This document shows, piece after piece, positions 53,069 to 61,598 of a stretch of DNA of 64,000 nt. Below the pieces are notes generated by a model, which saw nothing but the letters and a program-made list of their open reading frames with translations, was not told the DNA's origin and did not search any database. Positions within the stretch are counted from its first letter, which is position 1. Every line of letters begins with the position of its first letter. The position numbers and the translations under genes are program-made. Source of the stretch: Sphingobacterium thalpophilum (GTDB taxonomy: Bacteria > Bacteroidota > Bacteroidia > Sphingobacteriales > Sphingobacteriaceae); contig NZ_LR590484.1 of NCBI RefSeq assembly GCF_901482695.1, positions 2,604,001 through 2,668,000 on the forward strand, in the 5' to 3' direction.

Positions 53069-54025
53069 TTACTCGACTTCGAACAGATCGGAGATCGATG
53101 TATGCTGATTTACGCTTTTGATTGCTTTTGCAAACAGGTCAGCGGTAGATAATACTTTAATTTTTGTTGACTGTTTGGCTTTCACAGGATCCAGCTGAAT
53201 CGTATCTGTTACAATCATTTCGGACAGGGCCGAGTTTTCGATAGTCTCGTAGGCTTTGCCCGATAACACGGCGTGCGTACAAACTGCCCGTACAGAGCGT
53301 GCTCCGTTTTCCATGATCAGGGCCGCTGCCTTTGAAAGCGTGCCTGCTGTGTCACAGATATCGTCGATCAGGACCACATCCTGGTCAGTGACATCACCAA
53401 TGATGGACATCGATTCGATTTCATTGGCACGCTTACGGCGTTTGTCACAGATAACAACTTCTGCATTGAAAAATTTGGCAAAGGTACGTGCTCTATAGGA
53501 TCCGCCCATGTCCGGCGATGCAATTGTTAAATTGGGAAGCTTTAAGGATTTGATGTAAGGGACAAAGATGATGGATCCATCAAGGTGATCAACAGGAATA
53601 TCGAAAAAACCTTGGATCTGCGCTGCATGTAGGTCCATCGTCATGATACGGTGGATTCCAGCTGCTGTCAGCAGATTGGCGATCATTTTTGCGCCGATGG
53701 CAACTCTCGGTTTGTCTTTTCGGTCCTGTCTTGCGAAACCGAAGTAAGGAACTACGGCCGTGATGTAATGCGCTGAAGCTCTTTTGGCCGCATCAGTCAT
53801 CAACAATAATTCGAGAAGATTGTCAGTGGGCTGATTGGTCGACTGGATGATGAATACATCGCTTCCACGAACCGATTCGTTGTAGAATGGCTGAATCTCA
53901 CCGTCACTAAAACGTGATAATGTTTTGTCTCCAAGAGGCTTCCCGTAAGATTGTGCGATTTTTTCGGCTAGTTCTGTGGTGCCAGAACCTGCAAATAGTT
54001 TAACCGTGTTGAATTGCAAAGGCAT
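53069..54025 (-). CDS. prs: Ribose-phosphate pyrophosphokinase (PRPP synthetase)
   Basis: 318 residues. Class I Prs features are LFAGSGTTELAEKIAQSYG at the start, FSDGEIQPFYNESVRGSDVFIIQST, the ATP/ribose-phosphate loop YFGFARQDRKDKPR and the PRPP loop DVVLIDDICDTAGT. It makes PRPP from ribose 5-phosphate and ATP for purine, pyrimidine and His/Trp synthesis. It links to the pyrR and pyrB genes about 6 kb away only functionally. Confidence 0.96.
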   Translation of the reverse strand: MPLQFNTVKLFAGSGTTELAEKIAQSYGKPLGDKTLSRFSDGEIQPFYNESVRGSDVFIIQSTNQPTDNLLELLLMTDAAKRASAHYITAVVPYFGFARQDRKDKPRVAIGAKMIANLLTAAGIHRIMTMDLHAAQIQGFFDIPVDHLDGSIIFVPYIKSLKLPNLTIASPDMGGSYRARTFAKFFNAEVVICDKRRKRANEIESMSIIGDVTDQDVVLIDDICDTAGTLSKAAALIMENGARSVRAVCTHAVLSGKAYETIENSALSEMIVTDTIQLDPVKAKQSTKIKVLSTADLFAKAIKSVNQHTSISDLFEVE

Positions 54026-54104
54026 GGTTTTGTATATTTATGTTGGGTTATTGTATTGTCGCTTATTCAATATTTTATTCCCTTATTTTTTAAAGCTAAA
54101 CATT

Positions 54105-54133
54105 AAAAAAAATGGATTGTTTTCACAATCCAT
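54105..54133 (-). terminator. Terminator of the first tRNA-Gln unit
   Basis: ATGGATTGT/ACAATCCAT (54112-54120 with 54125-54133) with a 4-nt loop. The minus strand then has eight T residues, 20 bp after the tRNA 3' end. Confidence 0.85.
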
Positions 54134-54152
54134 ATACTGTTAACTTTAAAAG

Positions 54153-54223
54153 TTGTCCGACCTGGATTCGAACCAAGACTAAATGAACCAAAATCACTTG
54201 TACTACCCTTATACTATCGGACA
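54153..54223 (-). tRNA. tRNA-Gln (UUG), copy 1
   Basis: 71 nt on the minus strand. The acceptor stem is TGTCCGA/TCGGACA, the T-loop GGTTCGAATCC is canonical, and the anticodon loop TTTTGGT places UUG at positions 34-36. CCA is not encoded. It has its own promoter and terminator. Confidence 0.95.
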
Positions 54224-54271
54224 ATGTCGCTAATAAAAGTCAACGTTTCCGTCTTTTTCTTTTTGACGACG

Positions 54272-54301
54272 CAAAGATAGAGATTTGTTTTAAAAATCAA
54301 A
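54272..54301 (-). promoter_or_regulatory. Promoter of tRNA-Gln copy 1
   Basis: On the minus strand TTTG (54298-54301), an 18-bp spacer and TATCTTTG (54272-54279). It is a full consensus match, 48 bp upstream of the mature 5' end. Confidence 0.75.
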
Positions 54302-54355
54302 ATTGGAATTTAAAAAAATCTAACCCTTTTATAAACAATAAGCCTTGCATATAAC

Positions 54356-54387
54356 GCAGAAAGGCTTGCATTTGCAAGCCTTTCTGC
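54356..54387 (-). terminator. 15-bp hairpin after tRNA-Gln copy 2
   Basis: GCAGAAAGGCTTGCA (54356-54370) pairs perfectly with TGCAAGCCTTTCTGC (54373-54387) across two bases. It begins 5 bp after the tRNA 3' end. There is no T-run, so it may act in 3' processing as well as termination. Confidence 0.65.
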
Positions 54388-54392
54388 TGTTG

Positions 54393-54463
54393 TTGTCCGA
54401 CCTGGATTCGAACCAAGACTAAATGAACCAAAATCACTTGTACTACCCTTATACTATCGGACA
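54393..54463 (-). tRNA. tRNA-Gln (UUG), copy 2
   Basis: Identical in all 71 positions to the copy 170 bp downstream on the same strand: same acceptor stem, UUG anticodon and T-loop, CCA not encoded. Flanking DNA differs, so only the gene itself is duplicated or conserved. Confidence 0.95.
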
Positions 54464-54508
54464 CTCATCCTGCTTGTCTTATCCACAAGCGTTCCGGATT
54501 TGATGTTG

Positions 54509-54539
54509 CAAATATACGGACAATTCTTATTTCTGCAAA
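54509..54539 (-). promoter_or_regulatory. Promoter of tRNA-Gln copy 2
   Basis: On the minus strand TTTG (54536-54539), a 19-bp spacer and TATATTTG (54509-54516), a perfect Bacteroidota promoter, 45 bp before the tRNA 5' end. Confidence 0.78.
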
Positions 54540-54730
54540 TAAAAATGTGCTTGAATATGTATTGGGCTTGATTTTCAAAGAAATAATTTTTGTTTTTATC
54601 CCAAAGATATTCCGGCTGCCGACATTTTTTCGGGCAAGATGTGTTAAAAAATCAGAATAAAGTTCATTTCTTATCAACTAATCCTTATTTTCGAGCCGTA
54701 TTATATATATACTTTTACAGTTATCATTTT

Positions 54731-57700
54731 ATGAACTATACTAAAATCAACAATCTTTTAGGATGGATATGTGCGCTCATTGCAACGGTAGCGTATATCA
54801 TGACAGCCGAACGATCGACGAGCTGGTGGGACTGTGGTGAGTTTATCGCTTCAGCCTTCAAACTTCAAATTGTGCATCAGCCGGGAGCTCCCTTATTCTT
54901 GATGATCCAGAACATCTTCTCAAACCTTGCGGGTGGTGATGTGACACGGATCGCTTTCTGGATGAATGTGGGATCTGCTGTATGTAGCGGTCTGACGATC
55001 TTGTTTCTGTTTTGGACCATCACTGCGCTGGCCAGGAAGATCATCGTAAAAGGTGCTGATGAATCGTTTACAGCAACAGATCTGATCAAAATATTTGGCT
55101 CTGGAGCCGTAGGCGCGCTGGCTTATGCCTTCACAGATACGTTCTGGTTTTCTGCAGTCGAGTCAGAGGTGTACGCCATGTCTTCTCTTTGTACTGCTGT
55201 GGTATTTTGGGGTATCCTGAAGTGGGAGAACCACGCGGATGAGCCCGGCGCTGACCGCTGGCTGATTTTCATAGCCTATGTGATGGGCCTTTCTATCGGG
55301 GTGCATTTATTGAACCTCCTGGTCATTCCGGCAATTGCCCTGGTCATCTACTTCAAACGTACAAAAACAGTGACTTCCTCAGGGGCCACCAAGGCATTCT
55401 TCATCGGTGTGGTGGTGCTTGCCCTGATTTTGTGGGGGATCATACAATATACTGTCAAGGCCGCGGCTTATTTTGACCTGTTCTTTGTCAATAGCCTGGG
55501 ACTGGGCTTTGGAACGGGCTTCAATTTCTTCCTGATTCTGGTCGTGGCGCTTTTTGTTTACGGCATCTGGTATTCGATCAAAAAGGTCAAACCGATGCTG
55601 AACCTAATTTTGGTCAGTACCGCTTTCATCGTATTTGGCTATAGTTCTTTTGCCATGATCATGGTACGTGCCAAAGCAAATCCTACATTAAATAACAGCG
55701 ATCCAGATAATGCCTTTTCGTTTGTGAGCTACTTGGGACGTGAACAATATACAAGTGAGCCACTATTAAGTGGTCCCACGTTTGACGCGCAGGTGGTCGA
55801 TGCTACACCGACTTACACTTATAGAAAAGATAAGGACAAGTATACAAAGGTCGAAAACGGTATGGATTATAAATACGATAAAACCATGTTCTTTCCGCGG
55901 ATCTATAGCAATAGAGACGGGCATGACGGGTATTACCGTGATTACCTGAAAATTCCTGAAGGGCAATCTCCGACGTTCGGGGATAATATGAAATTCTTTT
56001 TCAGCTATCAGATCGGACATATGTACGGACGTTATTTCTTGTGGAATTTTGCGGGCCGTCAAAACGATCAGCAGGGGCAGGGCTCCTTTACTGAAGGCAA
56101 CTGGATCTCGGGTCTGAAGCCGGTGGATCAGATGCATGTGGGTGGTCAGAATGCGATCCCGGATTCGTTGAAAACAGACCCTTCCAACAATAAATACTAT
56201 TTCCTGCCATTGATCATCGGTCTGATCGGCGCCTTCTGGCACTTCGGCAAGCGGCAACGTGATGCCGGGATTGTGGGATTATTGTTTTTCTTTACGGGAC
56301 TTGCCATTGTGCTCTATCTGAATCAGAGCCCACTGCAGCCCCGGGAACGTGACTACGCCTATGCAGGTTCATTCTACGCTTTTGCCATCTGGATCGGACT
56401 GGGGGTATTTGCTATCGCGGATTACCTGAGCAAGAAGGTGGACGGCAAAGTTGCAGCTGGGCTAGCTACAGCAGTCTGTTTGCTGGGAGCACCGGTGTTG
56501 CTGGGATTCCAGAACTGGGATGACCATGACCGCTCGGAGAAAACAACGGCACGTGATCTGGCTAAAAATTACCTGGCTTCCTGTGCACCCAATGCCATTT
56601 TGTTTACCTATGGCGACAACGATACCTATCCATTATGGTATGTGCAGGAAGTAGAAAATTATCGTCCGGATGTACGCGTTGTGAATCTCAGCCTGCTGAG
56701 CTCCGACTGGTATATGCGTCAGATGAAGCAAAAAGTGAACCAGGCGGACGGTCTACCGATCAACATTGATGATGAGAAATTCAAAAAAGGCGTCCGTGAG
56801 GTTCTTTACTATCAGGATATGCAGGTTCCGGGACACGTAGACCTGGATCTGGTGATGCAGATCTTGTTGTCCGATGACCAAAAGAACAAGCTGGAACTGC
56901 GTGGTGGTAAGTTTGAGAACTTCCTGCCAACCAAAAATTTCAGCCTTCCGGTCGATAGAGAAGCTGTTATCAAAAATAAGGTGGTTCCAAAAGCATGGGA
57001 AGAGTCCATCGTAGATACGATGACCTGGACATACAATAGAAATTATGTATCGAGAGCGGAGCTGTCGATCTTGAATGTATTGTTGAATAACAACTGGAAA
57101 CGCCCGATTTATTTCGCAGCAACCGTGCCGAACGATAACTACCTCGGTCTGGACAAATATTTGGTGCAGGAGGGATTCGCCCTGCGTTTGATGCCGATCA
57201 ATGCGCCTGCAGGAGCAGAAGGTACATTGGTAGATACGCAGGCTGCCTACAAAGATATCACGACCAAATACCAGTGGGGAAATATGGCAAATGCTTCTTA
57301 TCTCGATCCCGAGTCGTACCGGATGATCACCATGATCACCAATACGGTGATGGGCGGTACAGCTACTCAGCTGATGGTGGAAGGACATAAAGATGAAGCT
57401 CGTAAGGTCGCGGTGGAGACTTACGAGAAAATGCCGAAACGTGTCTATCTGATGCGTGATGTCTTAGGTTACATTCCGATTATCAACGTATTGTATGAAA
57501 CGGGTGAAAATAAACGCGCAAACGAGATTGTCAGCCGCAACCTGAAGTTCATTACTCAAAATATGCGCTGGTATCAGGATATTGCACAGAGCAAACCTGA
57601 ACTCGAATATTCCAATATCGGAACGGCATTGCGGGCTTTGGGTGCTTACAAGAGCATTCTGGCTTCGACCTCAGAAAAGCAGCTGCTACAGCAGGTGACC

Positions 57701-57742
57701 GACCTGGAAAAATCGTATAAACAGCAATATGGTGTAGAGTAA
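54731..57742 (+). CDS. DUF2723 membrane glycosyltransferase (GT117, protein O-mannosyltransferase-like)
   Basis: 1003 residues. The N-terminal half (about 1-620) has roughly a dozen transmembrane helices with the family motif TAERSTSWWDCGEFIASAFKLQIVHQPGAPLF, where the acidic DxGE loop resembles the catalytic loop of GT-C mannosyltransferases. The YAYAGSFYAFAIW and RERDYAY segments are also conserved. The C-terminal part (about 640-1003) is soluble, beginning with NAILFTYGDNDTYPLWYVQE. It probably transfers a lipid-linked sugar to proteins or lipids at the periplasmic face, but its acceptor is unknown. I take the ATG at 54731; a longer frame to 54590 adds only a basic, non-conserved stretch. 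Confidence 0.85.
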   Translation: MNYTKINNLLGWICALIATVAYIMTAERSTSWWDCGEFIASAFKLQIVHQPGAPLFLMIQNIFSNLAGGDVTRIAFWMNVGSAVCSGLTILFLFWTITALARKIIVKGADESFTATDLIKIFGSGAVGALAYAFTDTFWFSAVESEVYAMSSLCTAVVFWGILKWENHADEPGADRWLIFIAYVMGLSIGVHLLNLLVIPAIALVIYFKRTKTVTSSGATKAFFIGVVVLALILWGIIQYTVKAAAYFDLFFVNSLGLGFGTGFNFFLILVVALFVYGIWYSIKKVKPMLNLILVSTAFIVFGYSSFAMIMVRAKANPTLNNSDPDNAFSFVSYLGREQYTSEPLLSGPTFDAQVVDATPTYTYRKDKDKYTKVENGMDYKYDKTMFFPRIYSNRDGHDGYYRDYLKIPEGQSPTFGDNMKFFFSYQIGHMYGRYFLWNFAGRQNDQQGQGSFTEGNWISGLKPVDQMHVGGQNAIPDSLKTDPSNNKYYFLPLIIGLIGAFWHFGKRQRDAGIVGLLFFFTGLAIVLYLNQSPLQPRERDYAYAGSFYAFAIWIGLGVFAIADYLSKKVDGKVAAGLATAVCLLGAPVLLGFQNWDDHDRSEKTTARDLAKNYLASCAPNAILFTYGDNDTYPLWYVQEVENYRPDVRVVNLSLLSSDWYMRQMKQKVNQADGLPINIDDEKFKKGVREVLYYQDMQVPGHVDLDLVMQILLSDDQKNKLELRGGKFENFLPTKNFSLPVDREAVIKNKVVPKAWEESIVDTMTWTYNRNYVSRAELSILNVLLNNNWKRPIYFAATVPNDNYLGLDKYLVQEGFALRLMPINAPAGAEGTLVDTQAAYKDITTKYQWGNMANASYLDPESYRMITMITNTVMGGTATQLMVEGHKDEARKVAVETYEKMPKRVYLMRDVLGYIPIINVLYETGENKRANEIVSRNLKFITQNMRWYQDIAQSKPELEYSNIGTALRALGAYKSILASTSEKQLLQQVTDLEKSYKQQYGVE

Positions 57743-58073
57743 TTGTCAACCACCCATTGAGCTGGAAGAGCTGTCTTTACATGCAAGCTGTTCAAAAAAT
57801 AATACTTTTTTGAACAGCTTGTGGGAAGGACAGCTTTTTTTTCGACCTGCCTGAGTGAAAACCGCTTCTCCAAGCTGCTGCTGATTCTAAAATATGAGCA
57901 ATTTTTTGAATATTTTTTCTTAGCTTAACGGCATTAAACCAACCTGATTGCATGATGAGGTGTCTGGGCTCATAAAACGCTTATATTTAGGAGCATGAAG
58001 CCGATCAGCGTCGTTACCCGAGGGTAGCAAGTTCGTTTATACCAATGAAGGCACTGAATACATAACTGAATAT
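57743..58073. other. Intergenic region with a long terminator and an unassigned leader
   Basis: The first 100 bp hold the nested terminator of the DUF2723 gene. The rest has no coding frame. A possible -7 box TATATTTA lies near 57983, and a small hairpin TACCC-GA-GGGTA sits near 58018 in the leader of the permease gene. I recognise no riboswitch class. Confidence 0.4.
57769..57842 (+). terminator. Nested terminator of the DUF2723 gene
   Basis: An inner 16-bp perfect stem (57784-57799 with 57806-57821, core CAAGCTGTTC/GAACAGCTTG) is enclosed by AGCTGTC/GACAGCT (57769-57775 with 57829-57835), followed by eight T residues. Confidence 0.88.
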
Positions 58074-59471
58074 ATGAAACGTCAACTGAAATTGTGGGAC
58101 GCTGTTATGCTGGTCATGGGATCGATGATCGGTAGTGGGATTTTTATTGTGTCGAGCGACATGATGCGGCAGCTGGGCTCCGGATATTGGCTGGCGGTCG
58201 TATGGTTGCTGACTGCCGTCGCGACGGTTGCTGCAGCAATCTGTTATGGTGAATTGTCTTCAATGTATCCCAAAGCCGGCGGACAATATACCTACCTTAC
58301 GGAGGTTTTTGGCAAGCCAGTTGGATTTTTATATGGCTGGAGCCTGTTTACTGTGATTCAGACCGGTACCATAGCGGCCGTAGCGGTGGCCTTCGGTAAA
58401 TTTACGGCCTACCTGATTCCACAGCTGAACGATGCTGCTCCTTTGTTTCAGCGCGGGGAGTTCAAAATTACCTGGATTCAGGTGCTCGCCATGGGTATCA
58501 TCCTGTTGTTAACTTACATCAACACGAGGGGCATTAGAAGTGGCAAGTCGGTACAGTCCTTTTTTACTTCGGCAAAAATTATCGCCCTGGTATTGCTGAT
58601 CGTCGGTGGGTTATTTTTGATTCGGGAAAATCATTTTTCGGAGAATATGGCCTATGGCTGGGATTCTTTTCAGAACCTGAAAGGCGAGGGCTGGGCAGCT
58701 ATTTCGGGAGGTACATTAATGGGGGCGCTGGCAGCAGCTATGGTGGGATCGGTGTTTAGTAGCGTTGCCTGGGAAAATGTGACCTTTGTGTCGGGCGAAA
58801 TTGTCAATCCGCAGCGCAATGTGGTCCGTGCACTCGTGATCGGTACCAGTCTGGTGATGGTCTTATATATCTGCTGCAATATTATTTACCTATCTGCGCT
58901 GAGCCGCGAAGAAATTGCTTTCGCCGCCAATGACCGGGTCGCTATTGCCGCAGCTGAAAAGATGCTGGGGCATGTGGGGACCATCGCGATGGCTGTGCTG
59001 GTCATGATCTCCACATTCGGCTGTGTCAATGGGCTTGCCCTATCGGGAGCCCGGGTCTTTCAGACCATGGCCAAAGATGGCTTATTTCTTAAACAGGCAA
59101 TCCCCAACAATAAATTTGATGTGCCGGCCCGGTCCTTGTGGCTGCAGGGCATCTGGGCATCCCTGCTCTGTCTGAGCGGACAATATGGTAATTTGCTCGA
59201 TATGATCTCTTTTGTGATCGTCATCTTTTACATGATCACGGTACTCGGCGTGATTATACAGCGGGTGCGCAAGCCGACACTGGAGCGGTCGTACAAGACT
59301 TTTTTATTTCCTCTGACGCCGCTGCTCTATCTGCTTATCGGTACCATATTCTGTGTGCTGCTGATCATTTATAAACCTCAATATACCTGGCCGGGCTTTA
59401 TTCTGGTCCTGATCGGCCTGCCCGTTTACTTTATCGCGCGTGGAAAGATGAACGGGAGAGGCAGCGTGTAG
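58074..59471 (+). CDS. APC-family amino acid permease
   Basis: 465 residues with 12 hydrophobic segments. The APC start KLWDAVMLVMGSMIGSGIFIVSSDMMRQLGS contains the unwound helix 1 GSGIF motif, and helix 6 carries FSSVAWENVTFVSGEIVNPQRN. It is a LAT/CAT-like amino acid exchanger or symporter in the inner membrane, with unknown specificity. The ATG at 58074 gives the usual cytoplasmic lead. It is monocistronic, with a pyrR promoter after it. Confidence 0.9.
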   Translation: MKRQLKLWDAVMLVMGSMIGSGIFIVSSDMMRQLGSGYWLAVVWLLTAVATVAAAICYGELSSMYPKAGGQYTYLTEVFGKPVGFLYGWSLFTVIQTGTIAAVAVAFGKFTAYLIPQLNDAAPLFQRGEFKITWIQVLAMGIILLLTYINTRGIRSGKSVQSFFTSAKIIALVLLIVGGLFLIRENHFSENMAYGWDSFQNLKGEGWAAISGGTLMGALAAAMVGSVFSSVAWENVTFVSGEIVNPQRNVVRALVIGTSLVMVLYICCNIIYLSALSREEIAFAANDRVAIAAAEKMLGHVGTIAMAVLVMISTFGCVNGLALSGARVFQTMAKDGLFLKQAIPNNKFDVPARSLWLQGIWASLLCLSGQYGNLLDMISFVIVIFYMITVLGVIIQRVRKPTLERSYKTFLFPLTPLLYLLIGTIFCVLLIIYKPQYTWPGFILVLIGLPVYFIARGKMNGRGSV

Positions 59472-59557
59472 CAGTGAGGATGTAAGAAAACGGAGTGGGA
59501 GCAGCCTGTTCATGAAATTAATTGGCGGGGAGCCTTAAATTTTTGTTGAAAAAAGTG

Positions 59558-59565
59558 TAGCTTTG
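59558..59565 (+). promoter_or_regulatory. -7 element of the pyrR promoter
   Basis: TAGCTTTG, exact TAnnTTTG, 16 bp upstream of the pyrR ATG. The -33 TTTG is not at the usual distance. The leader would be about 10 nt, too short for a PyrR attenuator. Confidence 0.5.
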
Positions 59566-59581
59566 CTCAAACATTCCCATA

Positions 59582-60145
59582 ATGAAACAGTCGATCTTAT
59601 TAGACGGACCAAAATTTCAGATCACCATTCAAAGGCTATGTCGTCAGTTGATTGAGAATCATGGTGATTTTTCAAATGCCGTCGTCATAGGTATTCAACC
59701 CAGAGGAACTTTCTTAGCCCGGCGTATTGTCAAGGAACTGCAACAGATGATCGGAAAAGATATTCTGGTCGGCGATCTGGATATCACATTTTACCGAGAT
59801 GATTTCCGGACTAAAGGTAATGCCGGTCCCATACTCGCCAATAGCACAAATATCAATTTTATCGTCGAAGGTAAAGATGTCATTTTTATTGATGACGTAC
59901 TCTGGACCGGACGCACAATCCGTGCCGCGATGGATGCGGTGCAGGCTTTTGGCCGGGCACGGCGAATAGAACTGCTTGTCCTGGTCGACCGTCGCTTTTC
60001 CAGACAGATTCCCATACAGCCTGATTATATTGGTATACAGGTGGATTCTATCGACTCACAGAAAGTTATTGTGAACTGGAAGGAGTCCGAAGATCAGGAT
60101 AGCATAACCTTGATCACCGAGAAGAAAACGTCTGGTAATGACTAA
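59582..60145 (+). CDS. pyrR: PyrR: pyrimidine operon regulator/uracil phosphoribosyltransferase
   Basis: 187 residues of the type I PRTase fold. The PRPP-binding loop is at 101-113 (VIFIDDVLWTGRT), and the flap GDLDITFYRDDF and the IGIQPRGTFLARRI block are typical of PyrR. In Firmicutes it binds pyr mRNA and controls attenuation by UMP, and it has weak uracil phosphoribosyltransferase activity. Here it precedes pyrB, so control of pyrimidine synthesis is likely, but I see no PyrR-binding anti-antiterminator in the 142 bp between them. Confidence 0.92.
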   Translation: MKQSILLDGPKFQITIQRLCRQLIENHGDFSNAVVIGIQPRGTFLARRIVKELQQMIGKDILVGDLDITFYRDDFRTKGNAGPILANSTNINFIVEGKDVIFIDDVLWTGRTIRAAMDAVQAFGRARRIELLVLVDRRFSRQIPIQPDYIGIQVDSIDSQKVIVNWKESEDQDSITLITEKKTSGND

Positions 60146-60287
60146 GATCGGTCTGGTCTATGGCCAACCATCCAGACAATTTTAGACAACAACAAAGTGC
60201 TCCGCCACAGTCCGATAAAACTTCCGGAATCAACACAAGGAGCCTCGTCAATTGAAATGATTAGTAAATACTTGAATACACTATAAG

Positions 60288-61226
60288 ATGTCAGCTGCAG
60301 CAGAACAATTAAGTACTCGCCATTTGTTAGGAATTAAAGATCTAAATGAAAAAGATATTCAATTAATCCTGGATACAGCGAGTAATTTTAAAGAAGTATT
60401 AAACCGGCCGATCAAAAAAGTTCCCTCCCTACGGGATATTACGATTGCCAATGTGTTTTTTGAAAATTCAACGCGCACGCGGCTTTCATTTGAGCTTGCA
60501 GAAAAAAGACTTTCGGCTGATATTGTCAATTTTGCGGCTTCGTCCTCTTCCGTGAGCAAAGGGGAAACCTTGATCGATACGGTAAACAACATTCTGGCGA
60601 TGAAAGTCGATATGATCGTGATGCGGCATCCTTACGCAGGAGCGGGCGTGTTTTTGAGCAAACATGTCAATGCGCAGATCGTGAATGCTGGCGACGGCGC
60701 ACACGAACACCCGACCCAGGCCTTGCTCGATTCCTTCTCCATCCGCGAACGCTTTGGCGATGTCGCCGGACGTAAGGTGGCCATTATCGGAGATATCACA
60801 CATTCGCGTGTCGCACTCTCCAATATCCTGTGCCTGCAAAAACAGGGGGCTGAAGTGATGGTCTGTGGGCCGACGACACTGATACCTAAACATATTACCT
60901 CGTTGGGTGTAAAGGTGGAACATGATCTTAGAAAAGCACTGAACTGGTGTGATGTGGCTAATATGCTGCGTATTCAGCTGGAACGTCAGGATATCGCTTA
61001 TTTCCCCTCACTGCGGGAATACTCGATGCTTTACGGATTAAATAAAGAAATTTTGGATTCGCTGAACAAGCCAATCACCATCATGCACCCGGGACCGATC
61101 AACCGTGGTGTGGAAATCACCTCTGATGTAGCCGATAGCGAACACTCCATTATCCTGGATCAGGTGGAAAATGGCGTGGCAGTACGGATGGCCGTATTGT
61201 ATCTATTGGCCGGGCAGCGCGGCTAA
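60288..61226 (+). CDS. pyrB: Aspartate carbamoyltransferase catalytic subunit
   Basis: 312 residues. Carbamoyl phosphate motifs STRTRLSFE (61-69) and HEHPTQALLD, the 80s loop (SSSSVSKGE), and MHPGPINRGVEI near the C-terminus are all in place. It joins carbamoyl phosphate to aspartate in pyrimidine synthesis. No pyrI regulatory gene follows, so it belongs to the class without a regulatory chain, or pyrI is elsewhere. Confidence 0.95.
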   Translation: MSAAAEQLSTRHLLGIKDLNEKDIQLILDTASNFKEVLNRPIKKVPSLRDITIANVFFENSTRTRLSFELAEKRLSADIVNFAASSSSVSKGETLIDTVNNILAMKVDMIVMRHPYAGAGVFLSKHVNAQIVNAGDGAHEHPTQALLDSFSIRERFGDVAGRKVAIIGDITHSRVALSNILCLQKQGAEVMVCGPTTLIPKHITSLGVKVEHDLRKALNWCDVANMLRIQLERQDIAYFPSLREYSMLYGLNKEILDSLNKPITIMHPGPINRGVEITSDVADSEHSIILDQVENGVAVRMAVLYLLAGQRG

Positions 61227-61293
61227 AGGCCGTAATGATGCGAGATCAACGGAAGTGACCAAGGTATAAGGTGATGAAGGGACCAACAAGACG

Positions 61294-61328
61294 ATGCCTG
61301 ACTTTATTTTTGGTCGGGCATATTTTTT
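61294..61328 (+). terminator. Terminator of pyrB
   Basis: ATGCCTGAC (61294-61302) and GTCGGGCAT (61313-61321) form a 9-bp stem with one G-T pair and a 10-nt loop, followed by ATTTTTTG. Confidence 0.82.
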
Positions 61329-61558
61329 GTGCAAAATTTCCGTTATAATACAGGGTTATTCACAGATGTTAATAACTTTTGGGCAAAACATCTCAATTAA
61401 AGTATAATTTAGTAACATGAATAAATCTATCTCCGCACAAGCTGGAGATTTGGATTGATTTTCAATATTTTCCCCCGATGTATAGGTTACACGGGAAAGG
61501 GAAAAGGACGGCGAAGTGTGCGTCATGCAGATTATCGCCGTTTGAGGAGGGATTGATT

Positions 61559-61566
61559 TACATTTG
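61559..61566 (+). promoter_or_regulatory. -7 element of the TPR gene promoter
   Basis: TACATTTG, exact TAnnTTTG, 32 bp before the ATG at 61599. A TTTG lies only 14 bp upstream, shorter than usual. Confidence 0.42.
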
Positions 61567-61598
61567 CAGATAAACAACATATTAAGGTTTCACATATT

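Larger units (their letters stand above)
61227..61598. other. Intergenic region between pyrB and the TPR gene
   Basis: It starts with the pyrB terminator. A single TTATTCACA matching a DnaA box is at 61356-61364. A hairpin ATCTCC/GGAGAT lies near 61430-61450. A -7 box TACATTTG is at 61559-61566, next to the TPR gene. No coding frame is visible. Confidence 0.45.

Noticed and set aside
54153..54463. tRNA-Gln pair as an integration site of a genomic island
   Set aside because: No integrase, no direct repeat of the tRNA 3' end beyond the second complete gene, and only housekeeping genes on both sides.
56753..57388. A 211-codon open frame on the minus strand inside the DUF2723 gene
   Set aside because: It lies fully inside a well-supported gene on the other strand. 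Its translation is rich in His, Arg, Cys and Ile without domain signals, a typical antisense shadow.
57843..58073. Leader of the permease gene as an amino-acid riboswitch
   Set aside because: Only a 5-bp hairpin (TACCC/GGGTA) is visible, and no conserved core of a lysine, glycine, glutamine or SAM riboswitch can be seen.
61356..61364. TTATTCACA, a DnaA-box match, in the pyrB downstream region
   Set aside because: It is a single box without a cluster, an AT-rich unwinding element or a dnaA gene nearby, so an origin is not supported.
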